Assembly: GCF_000305935.1 (NCBI RefSeq)
Contig: NC_018870.1
Coordinates: forward strand, 2,818,501 to 2,882,500
Source: Thermacetogenium phaeum DSM 12270
Lineage (GTDB): Bacteria; Bacillota; DSM-12270; Thermacetogeniales; Thermacetogeniaceae
Reading direction: 5' to 3'
Length of the DNA stretch: 64,000 nt
A model generated the notes under the pieces. It had not been told where the DNA came from. It worked only from the letters and a program-made list of their open reading frames with translations, and ran no database searches. A program made the position numbers and the translations under genes. Of this stretch, positions 52,385 through 59,152 are shown piece by piece. Position 1 is the stretch's first letter. Each line of letters begins with the position of its first letter.

Positions 52385-52687
52385 TCAGCCGCCGGCCTGC
52401 GGCGGTCTCCCCAACAGCCTGCCCGCTTCGGATTCGATGAGCTCCATGACCCCGGCCAGGGCATCGTCAACGGCCTCCTCGACCAGTTTTTCCAGCCGCC
52501 CTTTATCCGCTGCGGCCGCAGGCTCGATGCGCACCTCCACAACCCGCAACTTCCCGCTCAAAACCACCTTCACGGACCCGTCGCTGCTGCTGCCCGCAAC
52601 AACCTTCCCCTCCAGCTGCCCGGTCAGCTTTTTGAAGAGAGACCGCAAAAAATTCTGCGTCAGCCCGTAAGCCTCAGAATCCGGCAC
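52385..52687 (-). CDS. YbaB/EbfC-like protein
   Basis: 100 residues, GTG start with SD GGAGGGAG. The pattern LTGQLEGKVVAGSSSDGSVKV, here cut to LEGKVVAGSSSDGSVKV, then LRVVEVRIEP and LVEEAVDDALAGVMEL, follows the YbaB/EbfC fold: helix, two strands, long helix. YbaB proteins are nucleoid-associated dimers normally encoded next to dnaX-recR. Here it lies in a spore-envelope cluster, so it may be a paralogue with another role. Family assignment is by eye. Confidence 0.55.
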   Translation of the reverse strand: MPDSEAYGLTQNFLRSLFKKLTGQLEGKVVAGSSSDGSVKVVLSGKLRVVEVRIEPAAAADKGRLEKLVEEAVDDALAGVMELIESEAGRLLGRPPQAGG

Positions 52688-52711
52688 TTTTACTCCCTCC
52701 TCCCAAAAGCG

Positions 52712-53008
52712 CTAATTTCGTTCCCCACCCGGGTGACCTGAAAAATCCGAAAGAAGAAGCAGAATCAGAATAAGAAAGAGAGTAAAGGGGTTGGCTTTCC
52801 TCTCCCGATTTTCGGGCCCGAACAGCCCCCCGCTCGGAAGCGCCAGACTATTGCTCACGGTCTTCAGACACTCCTGCACCCCTTCACCGGAGAGAAAATC
52901 CAGCAGCCTTTTAAGCACATCGACCAGACTCTTCCCGCGGGGTCCCAGATAAGGTCGAAAACTGTTGATCACCTGCAAGGCGTTTTCATCAACCGCGATA
53001 GCGGCCAT
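52712..53008 (-). CDS. RPYLGPRG-motif protein 1 with C-terminal membrane segment
   Basis: 98 residues from the ATG at 53006-53008 (GGAGGAGGAG upstream). The N-terminus reads DENALQVINSFRPYLGPRG and aligns without gaps to the protein at 53764-54117. A helical middle follows, then a C-terminal hydrophobic stretch FTLFLILILLLLSDF, which resembles the transmembrane part of the three microproteins just upstream. No known family recognised. I infer a small membrane protein of the spore envelope. Confidence 0.7.
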   Translation of the reverse strand: MAAIAVDENALQVINSFRPYLGPRGKSLVDVLKRLLDFLSGEGVQECLKTVSNSLALPSGGLFGPENRERKANPFTLFLILILLLLSDFSGHPGGERN

Positions 53009-53091
53009 CTCTCCTCCTCCTTCCATACATTGATCAGGAAAGGCCACCCTGCCGGACCGGCGGGGTGGCCTCCCGCTTGATAGCCGAGCTG

Positions 53092-53190
53092 TTAGTTGTC
53101 TCCGAAAAAGAGCAGGATCAGAATCAGGAAGAGTATCAAAGCCCAGCTTCTCACAAAGCCCCCTCCAAAGCCAAATCCCTTAGATTCCAT
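53092..53190 (-). CDS. Membrane microprotein a, FFGDN type (32 residues)
   Basis: A 32-residue ORF: a Gly/Phe-rich head (KGFGFGGGF), then Trp-Ala and a single transmembrane helix LILFLILILLFFGDN. SD AGGAGGGA lies 6 bases before the ATG. Two further copies of the same design lie at 53369 and 53556, with near-identical last 15 residues, so it is under selection as protein. It resembles the tiny YjcZ-type sporulation proteins in size and layout, though not in exact sequence. Confidence 0.75.
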   Translation of the reverse strand: MESKGFGFGGGFVRSWALILFLILILLFFGDN

Positions 53191-53368
53191 TGACATCCCT
53201 CCTGACAAGTTTCACGCCCAATCCCGAACCAACCCGTTCTCCATCTTCCGCTGAATCTAGTTGGTCTAACCGGAGAAAGGCATTCGGAAGGCGAACCAAC
53301 TTCCCCCCCTTCACTTAGAAGAGGGGAGCTCCAACGAAACCCGAAGAGCCGGGTGGCGGTGTCACAGC

Positions 53369-53458
53369 TTAGTTGTCTCCGAAGAAGAGCAGGATCAGGA
53401 TCAGGAAGAGGATCAAAGCCCAGCTGCCGAAGAAAAATCCGCTTTGTGCTTGCGCCAT
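53369..53458 (-). CDS. Membrane microprotein b, FFGDN type (29 residues)
   Basis: 29 residues: a short head AQAQSGFFFGSW, then the transmembrane part ALILFLILILLFFGDN, which is identical over most of its length to microprotein a. An SD-like GAGAGGGGG precedes the ATG. The two genes are 178 bases apart, with no gene between them. Confidence 0.75.
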   Translation of the reverse strand: MAQAQSGFFFGSWALILFLILILLFFGDN

Positions 53459-53555
53459 CACCTAATTCCCCCTCTCGCAAGAAATGGACCCTTCGCTTGG
53501 TCACCCTTCTCCGTTATCATAGGCTGCCTGGAAAATGTTCACCAACTAACGCGTT

Positions 53556-53660
53556 CTAAAAATCCCCGAAGAAGAGCAGGATCAAAATCAGGAAGAGGAT
53601 AAACGCAAAGCGCCTTCCAAAGAATCCACCACCAAAGCCGATCCCTCTTTCTTCTGCCAT
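53556..53660 (-). CDS. Membrane microprotein c, FFGDF type (34 residues)
   Basis: 34 residues: charged start AEERG, a Gly-rich segment IGFGGGFFG, basic RR, then FAFILFLILILLFFGDF. AGGAGGGA precedes the ATG by 9 bases. It is preceded by a promoter of the AACACTTT...CATANTATG type shared with the RPYLGPRG gene 2, so it probably opens a transcript covering microproteins c, b and a. Confidence 0.75.
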   Translation of the reverse strand: MAEERGIGFGGGFFGRRFAFILFLILILLFFGDF

Positions 53661-53731
53661 GTTGAGGTCCCTCCTTCTTGTTAATTGACGTTATCGTTAT
53701 GCCACAATCTGTCTTTTGCGGCATCCTGCTC

Positions 53732-53759
53732 CATATTATGTGGCAGCTATCTAAAGTGT
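53732..53759 (-). promoter_or_regulatory. SigK-like promoter upstream of microprotein c
   Basis: On the minus strand AACACTTT is followed by CATAATATG, with AC to CATA spacing of 17. The same arrangement and spacing occurs at 54232-54259. It lies about 70 bases before the start codon and directly after the stop of the upstream gene. Confidence 0.55.
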
Positions 53760-53763
53760 TACT

Positions 53764-54117
53764 CTATTCCGAATCCAGCCAGATACTGTTATCAGAATCT
53801 GAGCCCGCCTCCCCTTCCGCCTCAAGAGTGCCTTTGTCAGTCGGTGCATCGGCGAGGAACAACAGAGCCTGCAGCAAGAAGAGGCTCACCGGTCTGCAGG
53901 ACCTCTTTTGAGGCTCCTGCGGTACCAGCAGGGTCCGAAACCCCTCTCCCGGCCCCAGGATCTGCAGAGCATCCAGCGTCTTGCGGGCCGGCTCGCTTTG
54001 GAGCAGTTCCAGCAAGCTTTCCAGAGCAATGAGGCATCCGTTGCCTCGGGGGCCCAGATACGGGCGGAGGCTTTGCATCACCTGAAGGGCGCTCTCATCA
54101 TAGGAAAAGCCGGCCAC
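53764..54117 (-). CDS. RPYLGPRG-motif protein 2
   Basis: 117 residues from a GTG at 54117, chosen because it has GGGGGG 9 bases upstream and makes the N-terminus align residue for residue with the paralogue at 52712-53008 (DESALQVMQSLRPYLGPRG). The middle is helical; a hydrophobic segment FLLQALLFLADA sits near residue 90, and the tail is acidic. Same family as protein 1; function unknown. It is preceded by a SigK-like promoter. Confidence 0.7.
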   Translation of the reverse strand: MAGFSYDESALQVMQSLRPYLGPRGNGCLIALESLLELLQSEPARKTLDALQILGPGEGFRTLLVPQEPQKRSCRPVSLFLLQALLFLADAPTDKGTLEAEGEAGSDSDNSIWLDSE

Positions 54118-54231
54118 TTTAAACATCCCCCCTTTTTACTGCGGTGGCGGTCAGCAGCGCTACCGCCACCCCCATTTCTTCACCCGCTAACCCACAAAAG
54201 ACAACAAGTTTCCCATTTTTAGCTTCCATAT

Positions 54232-54259
54232 CATACTATGGGTGCTGCCCGGAAAGTGT
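54232..54259 (-). promoter_or_regulatory. SigK-like promoter upstream of RPYLGPRG gene 2
   Basis: On the minus strand AACACTTT is followed by CATAGTATG, AC to CATA spacing 17, matching the site at 53732-53759. It lies about 115 bases before the start. Confidence 0.5.
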
Positions 54260-54303
54260 TCACCGGCGCGGCGAGGGAGCCTTAGGTTTAACTCAAGTTT
54301 TGT

Positions 54304-54385
54304 AGACCAACAGAGGAACGGAAAAGGGGCTGCCCTCGTCGGCGCAGCGGTCTTGCGGATGTTACAATCAAAACATTTTCAGGGG
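54304..54385. repeat. Fragment of the type 2 dispersed repeat
   Basis: GACCAACAGAGGAACGG and CTCGTCGGCGCAGCG match the left part of the repeat at 47630-47690, then similarity stops and resumes only as CATTTTCAGGG. It is a partial or internally deleted copy downstream of the patatin-like gene. Confidence 0.65.
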
Positions 54386-54418
54386 AGGGGATTACCGGGC
54401 TAAATTAAGGAATTTCTC

Positions 54419-55300
54419 TTATCCTAACAGTTTTTTCAGGCCCTGAAGCGCCTCCCTGGCCGCATGACGCCCCCGCTCTATAAGTTCCGGGATCCGGTCG
54501 AAGTCCCCCAATTTCACATCCTGAGCAAGTGGCTCGATCACCAAATCGGCGGCTTCCAGATCCTGCCTGGTGCCGTGTAAATGCATGATGTCGATCCCCC
54601 GCTGTACCACCTGGATGAGCGACTGCGGCTCCTGGACGGTTCCGAGCCTTCTCAAGCTCACCGCCACTACAACCGACGCCCCCAACCGGCGGGCCAGGGA
54701 AGCAGGCACCATCTCCACCAGGCCTCCGTCTGCGAGCAGGGTTCCCTTAAAGGGAACAGGCTCAAAAACTCCGGGTACGGCGGAACTTGCCTGAACCGCC
54801 AGCCCCAGAGAGGCGTCGCCGAAAAAAATCGTGTCCGGTGAGGGGCCGTCACCTGAGGTGCTGGAGAACACCACCCGCTTTCCCGATATCAAATCGGCGG
54901 CGACAACGCCGAATGGGATCTTTAAATCGGAAAATCTCCTTTTTCCCGTCACCCTCTCCACCAAGCCCCCGATCTTCTCACCGCTGAAGAGCCCGCGGGG
55001 CACGGCCTCCAGAAAACCGGCGATATCCTTCAAATTGCCCAACAAAAACCTGACGAAGGAATAGGGGTTGAAGTTCCAGGCGAAGAGATCCCTCTTTTGC
55101 ACTGCCAAGACCAGCTCTCTCATAACAGGTGGACCCACACCCGCCGCGTACAGGGCTCCCACGATGCTGCCGGCGCTGGTACCGGTGATCACTGCAGGCT
55201 GAATCCCGTTTTCCTCCAGGACCTCCAGCACGCCGATATGGGCAACCCCAAGCAGCCCCCCGCCCCCCAGGGCAATTCCCGGCCTTCTCTTCACTCTCAT
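54419..55300 (-). CDS. Patatin-like phospholipase (RssA-like)
   Basis: 293 residues. The oxyanion loop GGGGLLGVAHIGVLE, nucleophile elbow GTSAGSIVGAL and catalytic Asp in DGGLVEMVP form the patatin Ser-Asp dyad. No signal peptide is seen, so it should act in the cytoplasm or at the membrane on phospholipid or acyl esters. It overlaps the upstream protease-like gene by four bases and is coupled to it. Confidence 0.92.
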   Translation of the reverse strand: MRVKRRPGIALGGGGLLGVAHIGVLEVLEENGIQPAVITGTSAGSIVGALYAAGVGPPVMRELVLAVQKRDLFAWNFNPYSFVRFLLGNLKDIAGFLEAVPRGLFSGEKIGGLVERVTGKRRFSDLKIPFGVVAADLISGKRVVFSSTSGDGPSPDTIFFGDASLGLAVQASSAVPGVFEPVPFKGTLLADGGLVEMVPASLARRLGASVVVAVSLRRLGTVQEPQSLIQVVQRGIDIMHLHGTRQDLEAADLVIEPLAQDVKLGDFDRIPELIERGRHAAREALQGLKKLLG

Positions 55301-56307
55301 ACCAGATCCACTTCCAGCTTGTTGAGAACGTTTTCGATGGGGTTGAAGACCGTGTATTCACTTGAGCCGGCAAAAAGCAGCCCCACCGCCCGGTTCTCCC
55401 GGTCGAGCACCAGGGAGCCGCTGTCCCCTGCCTGGGACTTCAGCTCGGCCATGACCTGTTCCTGAAAACGCACAACGTCGGTGTTGCGGCCCATGGTCAC
55501 ATTCAAGGTGACGTGCACGGCGGTGATTTTCCCCTCGGTGACTCCCGTGGTGCGACCGCTCTTCTTGACGGCCATGCCGGGCTCGGCCTGGGCTACCCCG
55601 TTGACCTTGCCGATATCGATGATCTCCGGGATAATCTCTTTGGGGTCTACCGGCCGGGCCAGGGCGCAATCAACCAGATTGCTGGCTCCCCGCTTCTCCA
55701 GCCGCACATAGTAATTCGGGCGAAAAGCATGAATAACGGCATTGACGGCTTTGACGCTCATTGCCGCCAAATTGCAGTCCGCCTCTCTGCTGAACCTGTA
55801 TATGGGAACAAAGCGCTCCAGGTGCCCAATAACATCCTCTTCCGAGCCCCCATCGTAGACGCCCGGCTGGAGGATGAGATCTCCCCGCCGCGCCCTTCCG
55901 TCAAGGCCGTCTGTGGCATTGGCCAGAACGTGATTGTTGGATAAGATCATCAGCTCCCCGGTCTTCCGGTCGCGCACCACAGCCCCAAAGGTACCGGCCG
56001 TTACTTTAACATGGCCGATGCTGGAACCCGGGGCCGCCGGCCGCATTTTTTCCGTCCGCCCGAGGAACTGCACCTCCCCGATCTCGATGACATCCGTACA
56101 GACCCTTCCGATGCGCTTAGGGACGCATTCGTCAACCCCCAGCGCCTCGGCGGGTACCTTTTTTTCCACAAAAAAAATGATGGCCAGCTCGTCCGTATCC
56201 TGCCGGCCGCGTTTTTTGTAACCGATTCCCATGCCGACGACATTGGGCAAGCCGGAATAGCGCTGTTCGGCCACCCCCAGGGAACGAAACAATTTCCGCA
56301 CTTTCAC
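55297..56307 (-). CDS. Trypsin-fold serine protease (Nal1-like)
   Basis: 336 residues, no signal peptide. An N-terminal region (PNVVGMGIGYKKRG) is typical of Nal1-type proteins. The catalytic domain shows His in ILSNNHVLA (about residue 125) and Ser in SQAGDSGSLVLD (about 298), with an Asp candidate in READCNLAAM. It may cleave a cytoplasmic or mother-cell protein. Coupled to the patatin-like gene by a 4-base overlap. The pair is common in spore-formers, but I know of no assigned role. Confidence 0.78.
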   Translation of the reverse strand: MKVRKLFRSLGVAEQRYSGLPNVVGMGIGYKKRGRQDTDELAIIFFVEKKVPAEALGVDECVPKRIGRVCTDVIEIGEVQFLGRTEKMRPAAPGSSIGHVKVTAGTFGAVVRDRKTGELMILSNNHVLANATDGLDGRARRGDLILQPGVYDGGSEEDVIGHLERFVPIYRFSREADCNLAAMSVKAVNAVIHAFRPNYYVRLEKRGASNLVDCALARPVDPKEIIPEIIDIGKVNGVAQAEPGMAVKKSGRTTGVTEGKITAVHVTLNVTMGRNTDVVRFQEQVMAELKSQAGDSGSLVLDRENRAVGLLFAGSSEYTVFNPIENVLNKLEVDLV

Positions 56308-56420
56308 TCCCTCCCTGACCTTTACTCACTCCAGTATATTCGGGAAGAACACCCGTTGGTGTCAGAGAGAGGGATAACGCTCTTGAAGCTCACCTGCCCA
56401 CGGGCAGGATGTCACTTCTT

Positions 56421-56603
56421 TCAACCGGAACAGTTCAACCAGGCGTTGATCCTGTCGATCTGCTCCCGCGTCTTCTCGGCCAGCAGCCGGCAGTCCCGGG
56501 CCAGGGCGGTTTTACCCAGCTTCTTTTCCAGTTCTTCATAAACCCTGAGCAAAAGCCGCTCATGCTGCAGGGCCTTGACCAGCTGTTCCTTGACTGTCGG
56601 CAT
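56421..56603 (-). CDS. Small helical protein, function unknown
   Basis: 60 residues, nearly all helical and charged (LVKALQHERLLLRVYEELEK), preceded by an excellent SD AAAGGAGG 8 bases from the ATG. I do not recognise a family; it looks like a short helical hairpin. A CCTGCCC/GGGCAGG hairpin at 56393-56408 follows and may terminate it. Confidence 0.6.
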   Translation of the reverse strand: MPTVKEQLVKALQHERLLLRVYEELEKKLGKTALARDCRLLAEKTREQIDRINAWLNCSG

Positions 56604-57009
56604 TAACGCTTCCTCCTTTCATCTCGGAAAGCTTCCCCGGCCTTCCGTTATCTGCCTCATTTCCCTTGCGATAACATATTCCTGCTTCTGGCAAGGTGTG
56701 CATTGGATAGTCGTCGGCGGGTTGATGGGTTAGTCGTTCCCACGGCCAACCACCGACTTTCGGCCGTGCCTCGCTTTCTGCCCGGCATACTTCCAGAAAA
56801 AAGCGGGAAGTGGGAGGGCAGGTTGAACCTCCGTAAGGTTGCAGCACCTGAGGAACAATCTCGGCATCCGGTCGCTTAAAAAACCGGTTTGTTTTATGCT
56901 TGCAACGACATCTGAGCTCAAGGATCTGTTAATAGAGCCGGAGAAGACCCGTCCCCCTATCTGGGGCCACCGGAATCACAAAATAAGACAAAAATCCACA
57001 GCAAGAGTA
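56604..57009. other. Intergenic region, no gene seen
   Basis: About 400 bases upstream of the divergent small helical gene and the Cys-rich gene. No supported ORF, tRNA or terminator. Its right end leads into the SigK-like promoter at 57010. Confidence 0.5.
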
Positions 57010-57036
57010 ACACTTTGTCATCATTACCATATTATG
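57010..57036 (+). promoter_or_regulatory. SigK-like promoter of the Cys-rich protein gene
   Basis: AAC at 57009-57011 is followed after 16 bases by CATATTATG. The block AACACTTT is shared with the promoters at 53732 and 54232. Predicted start near 57043. Confidence 0.55.
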
Positions 57037-57042
57037 TATTAG

Positions 57043-57074
57043 CGACAGATGCGGGCGGTTGCACCCATCTGTCG
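57043..57074 (+). other. 5' leader hairpin
   Basis: CGACAGATG (57043-57051) and CATCTGTCG (57066-57074) are perfect 9-bp arms. The hairpin would form at the very 5' end of the transcript from the adjacent promoter, leaving the SD free, as seen for stabilising leaders of abundant mRNAs. The role is inferred. Confidence 0.5.
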
Positions 57075-57108
57075 CCGGAGAAAAACCAATAAAGAAGGAG
57101 GAATTAGC

Positions 57109-58080
57109 ATGCCAATCACCCCGGGTAAATGCCCTCAGGTTGACGGAGTACCCCAGTGCCCTCCCTTTACGGAAAAGGACTGTATTGAGGTCTTCAAGGT
57201 CTTCGACCAATGCGCTGGAGAAGAGCTCCTGGGGAGGTGTGTCAGGGCCGCCGACTTCTGCACAGTTCCCATTCCCGATGACGCCACTATCTCTTGCACT
57301 GTGGTGCCAAACACAGCCCGCTGTTTCTTCATCGGCTTCGGGGCCTTCAACCCGCCCTTCTTCAGGCCGGTGCTGGTGCAAAACCAGGTGGATGTAGAGG
57401 TTACGATCACCGATGCCGCCGGTGTTGTGATCTGCGGGCCATTTGTTATAACACTGCAGGGCATCTTCCAGGCCCAGATGTGGGCGCCACCGGGAACCCT
57501 CGTCCAGTGCCAGGTCATTGCTGTTGGAGATTGTACTTGTGACCTGGCAACAGATCCGATTACTGGAGACCAGCTCATCTGCTGCCGGGTTAAGGTCTGC
57601 AAGGAGATCCAGATCAAGGCTCTTGTCAAACTTCTTGTCCCCAGCTACGGCTTCTGCGAGCTAGATCCCTGCGTTCCGGTACCGCAGCCATTCTTCCCCT
57701 GTCCGCCGGAGCAGCCGCTCTTCCCACCCCAGCGCTGTCAAGAGCCGCCAGTGGTGACTCTTATTGATCTAGCAGGCGTCCCGATTCAAGGGGTCACCGT
57801 CAACATTACTCGAGAGGGTACAACAGTCTCGGCAAACACAGATATCACCGGAACCGCCACCTTCACAACACTGGGAGCCATTGTGGCCGGAGATGTTGTC
57901 CAGTTCACCGATCCCGCTTCCGGGAAACTGGTGAGCTTCACCGTGCCTCCGACATTTACCGATGCTACCGGAACATTGCATGACAGCAATACCGTCTGTT
58001 CCCTCCAATTCGTCAGAACTGTGGGGACAACATTCAACTTGTTCATCGACGGTGTCCTCAACGGAACTGTCGATCCCTAG
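57109..58080 (+). CDS. Cys-rich, probably spore-surface protein
   Basis: 323 residues from the ATG at 57109 (AAGGAGGAATTAGC before it). About 20 cysteines lie in the first 220 residues, many in pairs, and a SPOCS-like beta pattern is suggested by VFDQC, then VKVCKEIQIKALVKLLVPSYG. A Pro-rich spacer with CPPEQP leads to a C-terminal carboxypeptidase-regulatory/CNA-B-like beta domain (about 225-320, LAGVPIQGVTVNI). No signal peptide. With a SigK-like promoter, a leader hairpin and a strong terminator it looks like a highly expressed, disulfide-cross-linked coat protein. Family not firmly recognised. Confidence 0.65.
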   Translation: MPITPGKCPQVDGVPQCPPFTEKDCIEVFKVFDQCAGEELLGRCVRAADFCTVPIPDDATISCTVVPNTARCFFIGFGAFNPPFFRPVLVQNQVDVEVTITDAAGVVICGPFVITLQGIFQAQMWAPPGTLVQCQVIAVGDCTCDLATDPITGDQLICCRVKVCKEIQIKALVKLLVPSYGFCELDPCVPVPQPFFPCPPEQPLFPPQRCQEPPVVTLIDLAGVPIQGVTVNITREGTTVSANTDITGTATFTTLGAIVAGDVVQFTDPASGKLVSFTVPPTFTDATGTLHDSNTVCSLQFVRTVGTTFNLFIDGVLNGTVDP

Positions 58081-58100
58081 TAACAGCTGAAATCTCGCCT

Positions 58101-58138
58101 TATCCCCCGGCTTCGTTCGAGGCCGGGGTATTTTTTTT
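58101..58138 (+). terminator. Rho-independent terminator of the Cys-rich gene
   Basis: CCCCGGC and GCCGGGG pair around a 10-base loop and are followed by TA and eight T, 20 bases after the stop. Confidence 0.88.
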
Positions 58139-58248
58139 GCTCCTTTAAAGGGGACCATTGATTAAGGCTGCCCGTGTCCGCTCAGGGCAGCCTTAAATCG
58201 AAAGGGCACCCAATACGCTCGCTCTTACGACGTTACCTCAATGGCAAC

Positions 58249-58443
58249 CTATACGATATAGCTTATAGTAAAATAAACCGGCGGTGCCCCCGGCGGGGTT
58301 ACCTTGGCCAGATTCCCGGTGACAGAATCCAGAACACCTGTAACCGGGGGGGCCGGCTACAGAGATAACGGTCACGGTAGCACCGGTATTGCCCGGAGTA
58401 GTTCAAAGAACTCCACAGAAGCACCAGCTGGAATTACCACCAT
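58249..58443 (-). pseudogene. Small gene with two compensating frameshifts (about 64 residues)
   Basis: A perfect SD, GGGAGGAATTGG, precedes an ATG at 58441-58443. The frame starts VVIPAGASVEFFEL. Near 58401 reading continues without stops only after a -1 shift (PGNTGATVTVISVAGP). At the C7 tract (about 58347-58353) it returns to the first frame (PVTGVLDSVTGNLAKV...YFTISYIV) and ends at TAG 58249-58251. The unshifted frame hits TGA after 23 codons. It is either a decayed gene, a sequence error or a recoded gene. It neighbours the small protein gene at 58473 and probably belongs to the same spore-protein group. Confidence 0.55.
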
Positions 58444-58472
58444 TCCAATTCCTCCCTTTGCACTTCATTGTT

Positions 58473-58670
58473 TTACGCCTTATTAAAGACCACCTCCACA
58501 AAGCTGAGGCTGGCAAATGGGGCGTATACCGCACTTACTGCATCTGCAAGCATCAAATAGTCATCCCCGACGGCAGCAACGGGGCCGGTAACATTATAGA
58601 TTGAGCCGTAAAGGGTCACCTGTTGCCCTATTAATGCTTTAAGACGGGCAGATAATAAGTTGTCAGCCAT
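58473..58670 (-). CDS. Small LSm-like/DUF2642-like protein
   Basis: 65 residues; AAGGAGG precedes the ATG by 8 bases. Sequence ALIGQQVTLYGSIYNVTG and DDYLMLADAVSAVYAPFASLSFVE follows a small beta-barrel pattern seen in DUF2642-type proteins, some of which are spore coat components. The gene's upstream region is formed by the type 2 repeat. Assignment is tentative. Confidence 0.55.
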   Translation of the reverse strand: MADNLLSARLKALIGQQVTLYGSIYNVTGPVAAVGDDYLMLADAVSAVYAPFASLSFVEVVFNKA

Positions 58671-58696
58671 TCAGATACCTCCTTCCTGCAGATCCT

Positions 58697-59019
58697 ACCC
58701 TGAAAATATGTGTTCATCCTTACGCTTGCTCCCGGATCTTTTGGTTTAACTCGCCCTAAGACTCGTCGATAGATAAGCAGCCGACCGGCTCCTATGCGCC
58801 TTCCCTGGCGCAGAGTCGCCTATCTCGACATCCTGTCTCGATTCGGCTGCCGTTTGCTGCTCCTTCGTCAAGGGCGAGTAACAACCTCCGTCAGGTCGCT
58901 GCGCCGTCAAGGATAAACCTTTTTTTTCGTTCCTCTGTTGCTGCCGCCGCTGGCGGCATGGTGGTCTGTCATGAAAATAGACCGCAGACCCGTCGGGTAT
59001 TTTCATACTCTGTTGGTCG
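58697..59019. repeat. Dispersed intergenic repeat, type 2 copy D joined to a type 1 end
   Basis: 58697-58970 is the reverse complement of 47611-47885 with few differences. At 58966 it passes through GTCTGTCATGAAAATAGACC into GACCCGTCGGGTATTTTCAT, the right end of the type 1 repeats. This hybrid shows that the two repeat types share modules. An internal TGCGCC/GGCGCA hairpin is intact here and broken in copy C. Confidence 0.88.
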
Positions 59020-59152
59020 CCTTTCTTTATTTCTTCTGGGGTTTCTTTTGAGCGCTGGGATCAGAGGAGACGGGTTTATCAGGAGGGCAGATCGGATAAT
59101 GCTGCAGTAAAGAGCAGATCTCCGCCCAACTGGGCTTTTTGGCCGGTTTCCC

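Noticed and set aside
58174-58368. 64-codon plus-strand frame after the Cys-rich gene
   Set aside because: No ribosome-binding site, and it opposes the better supported frameshifted small gene.
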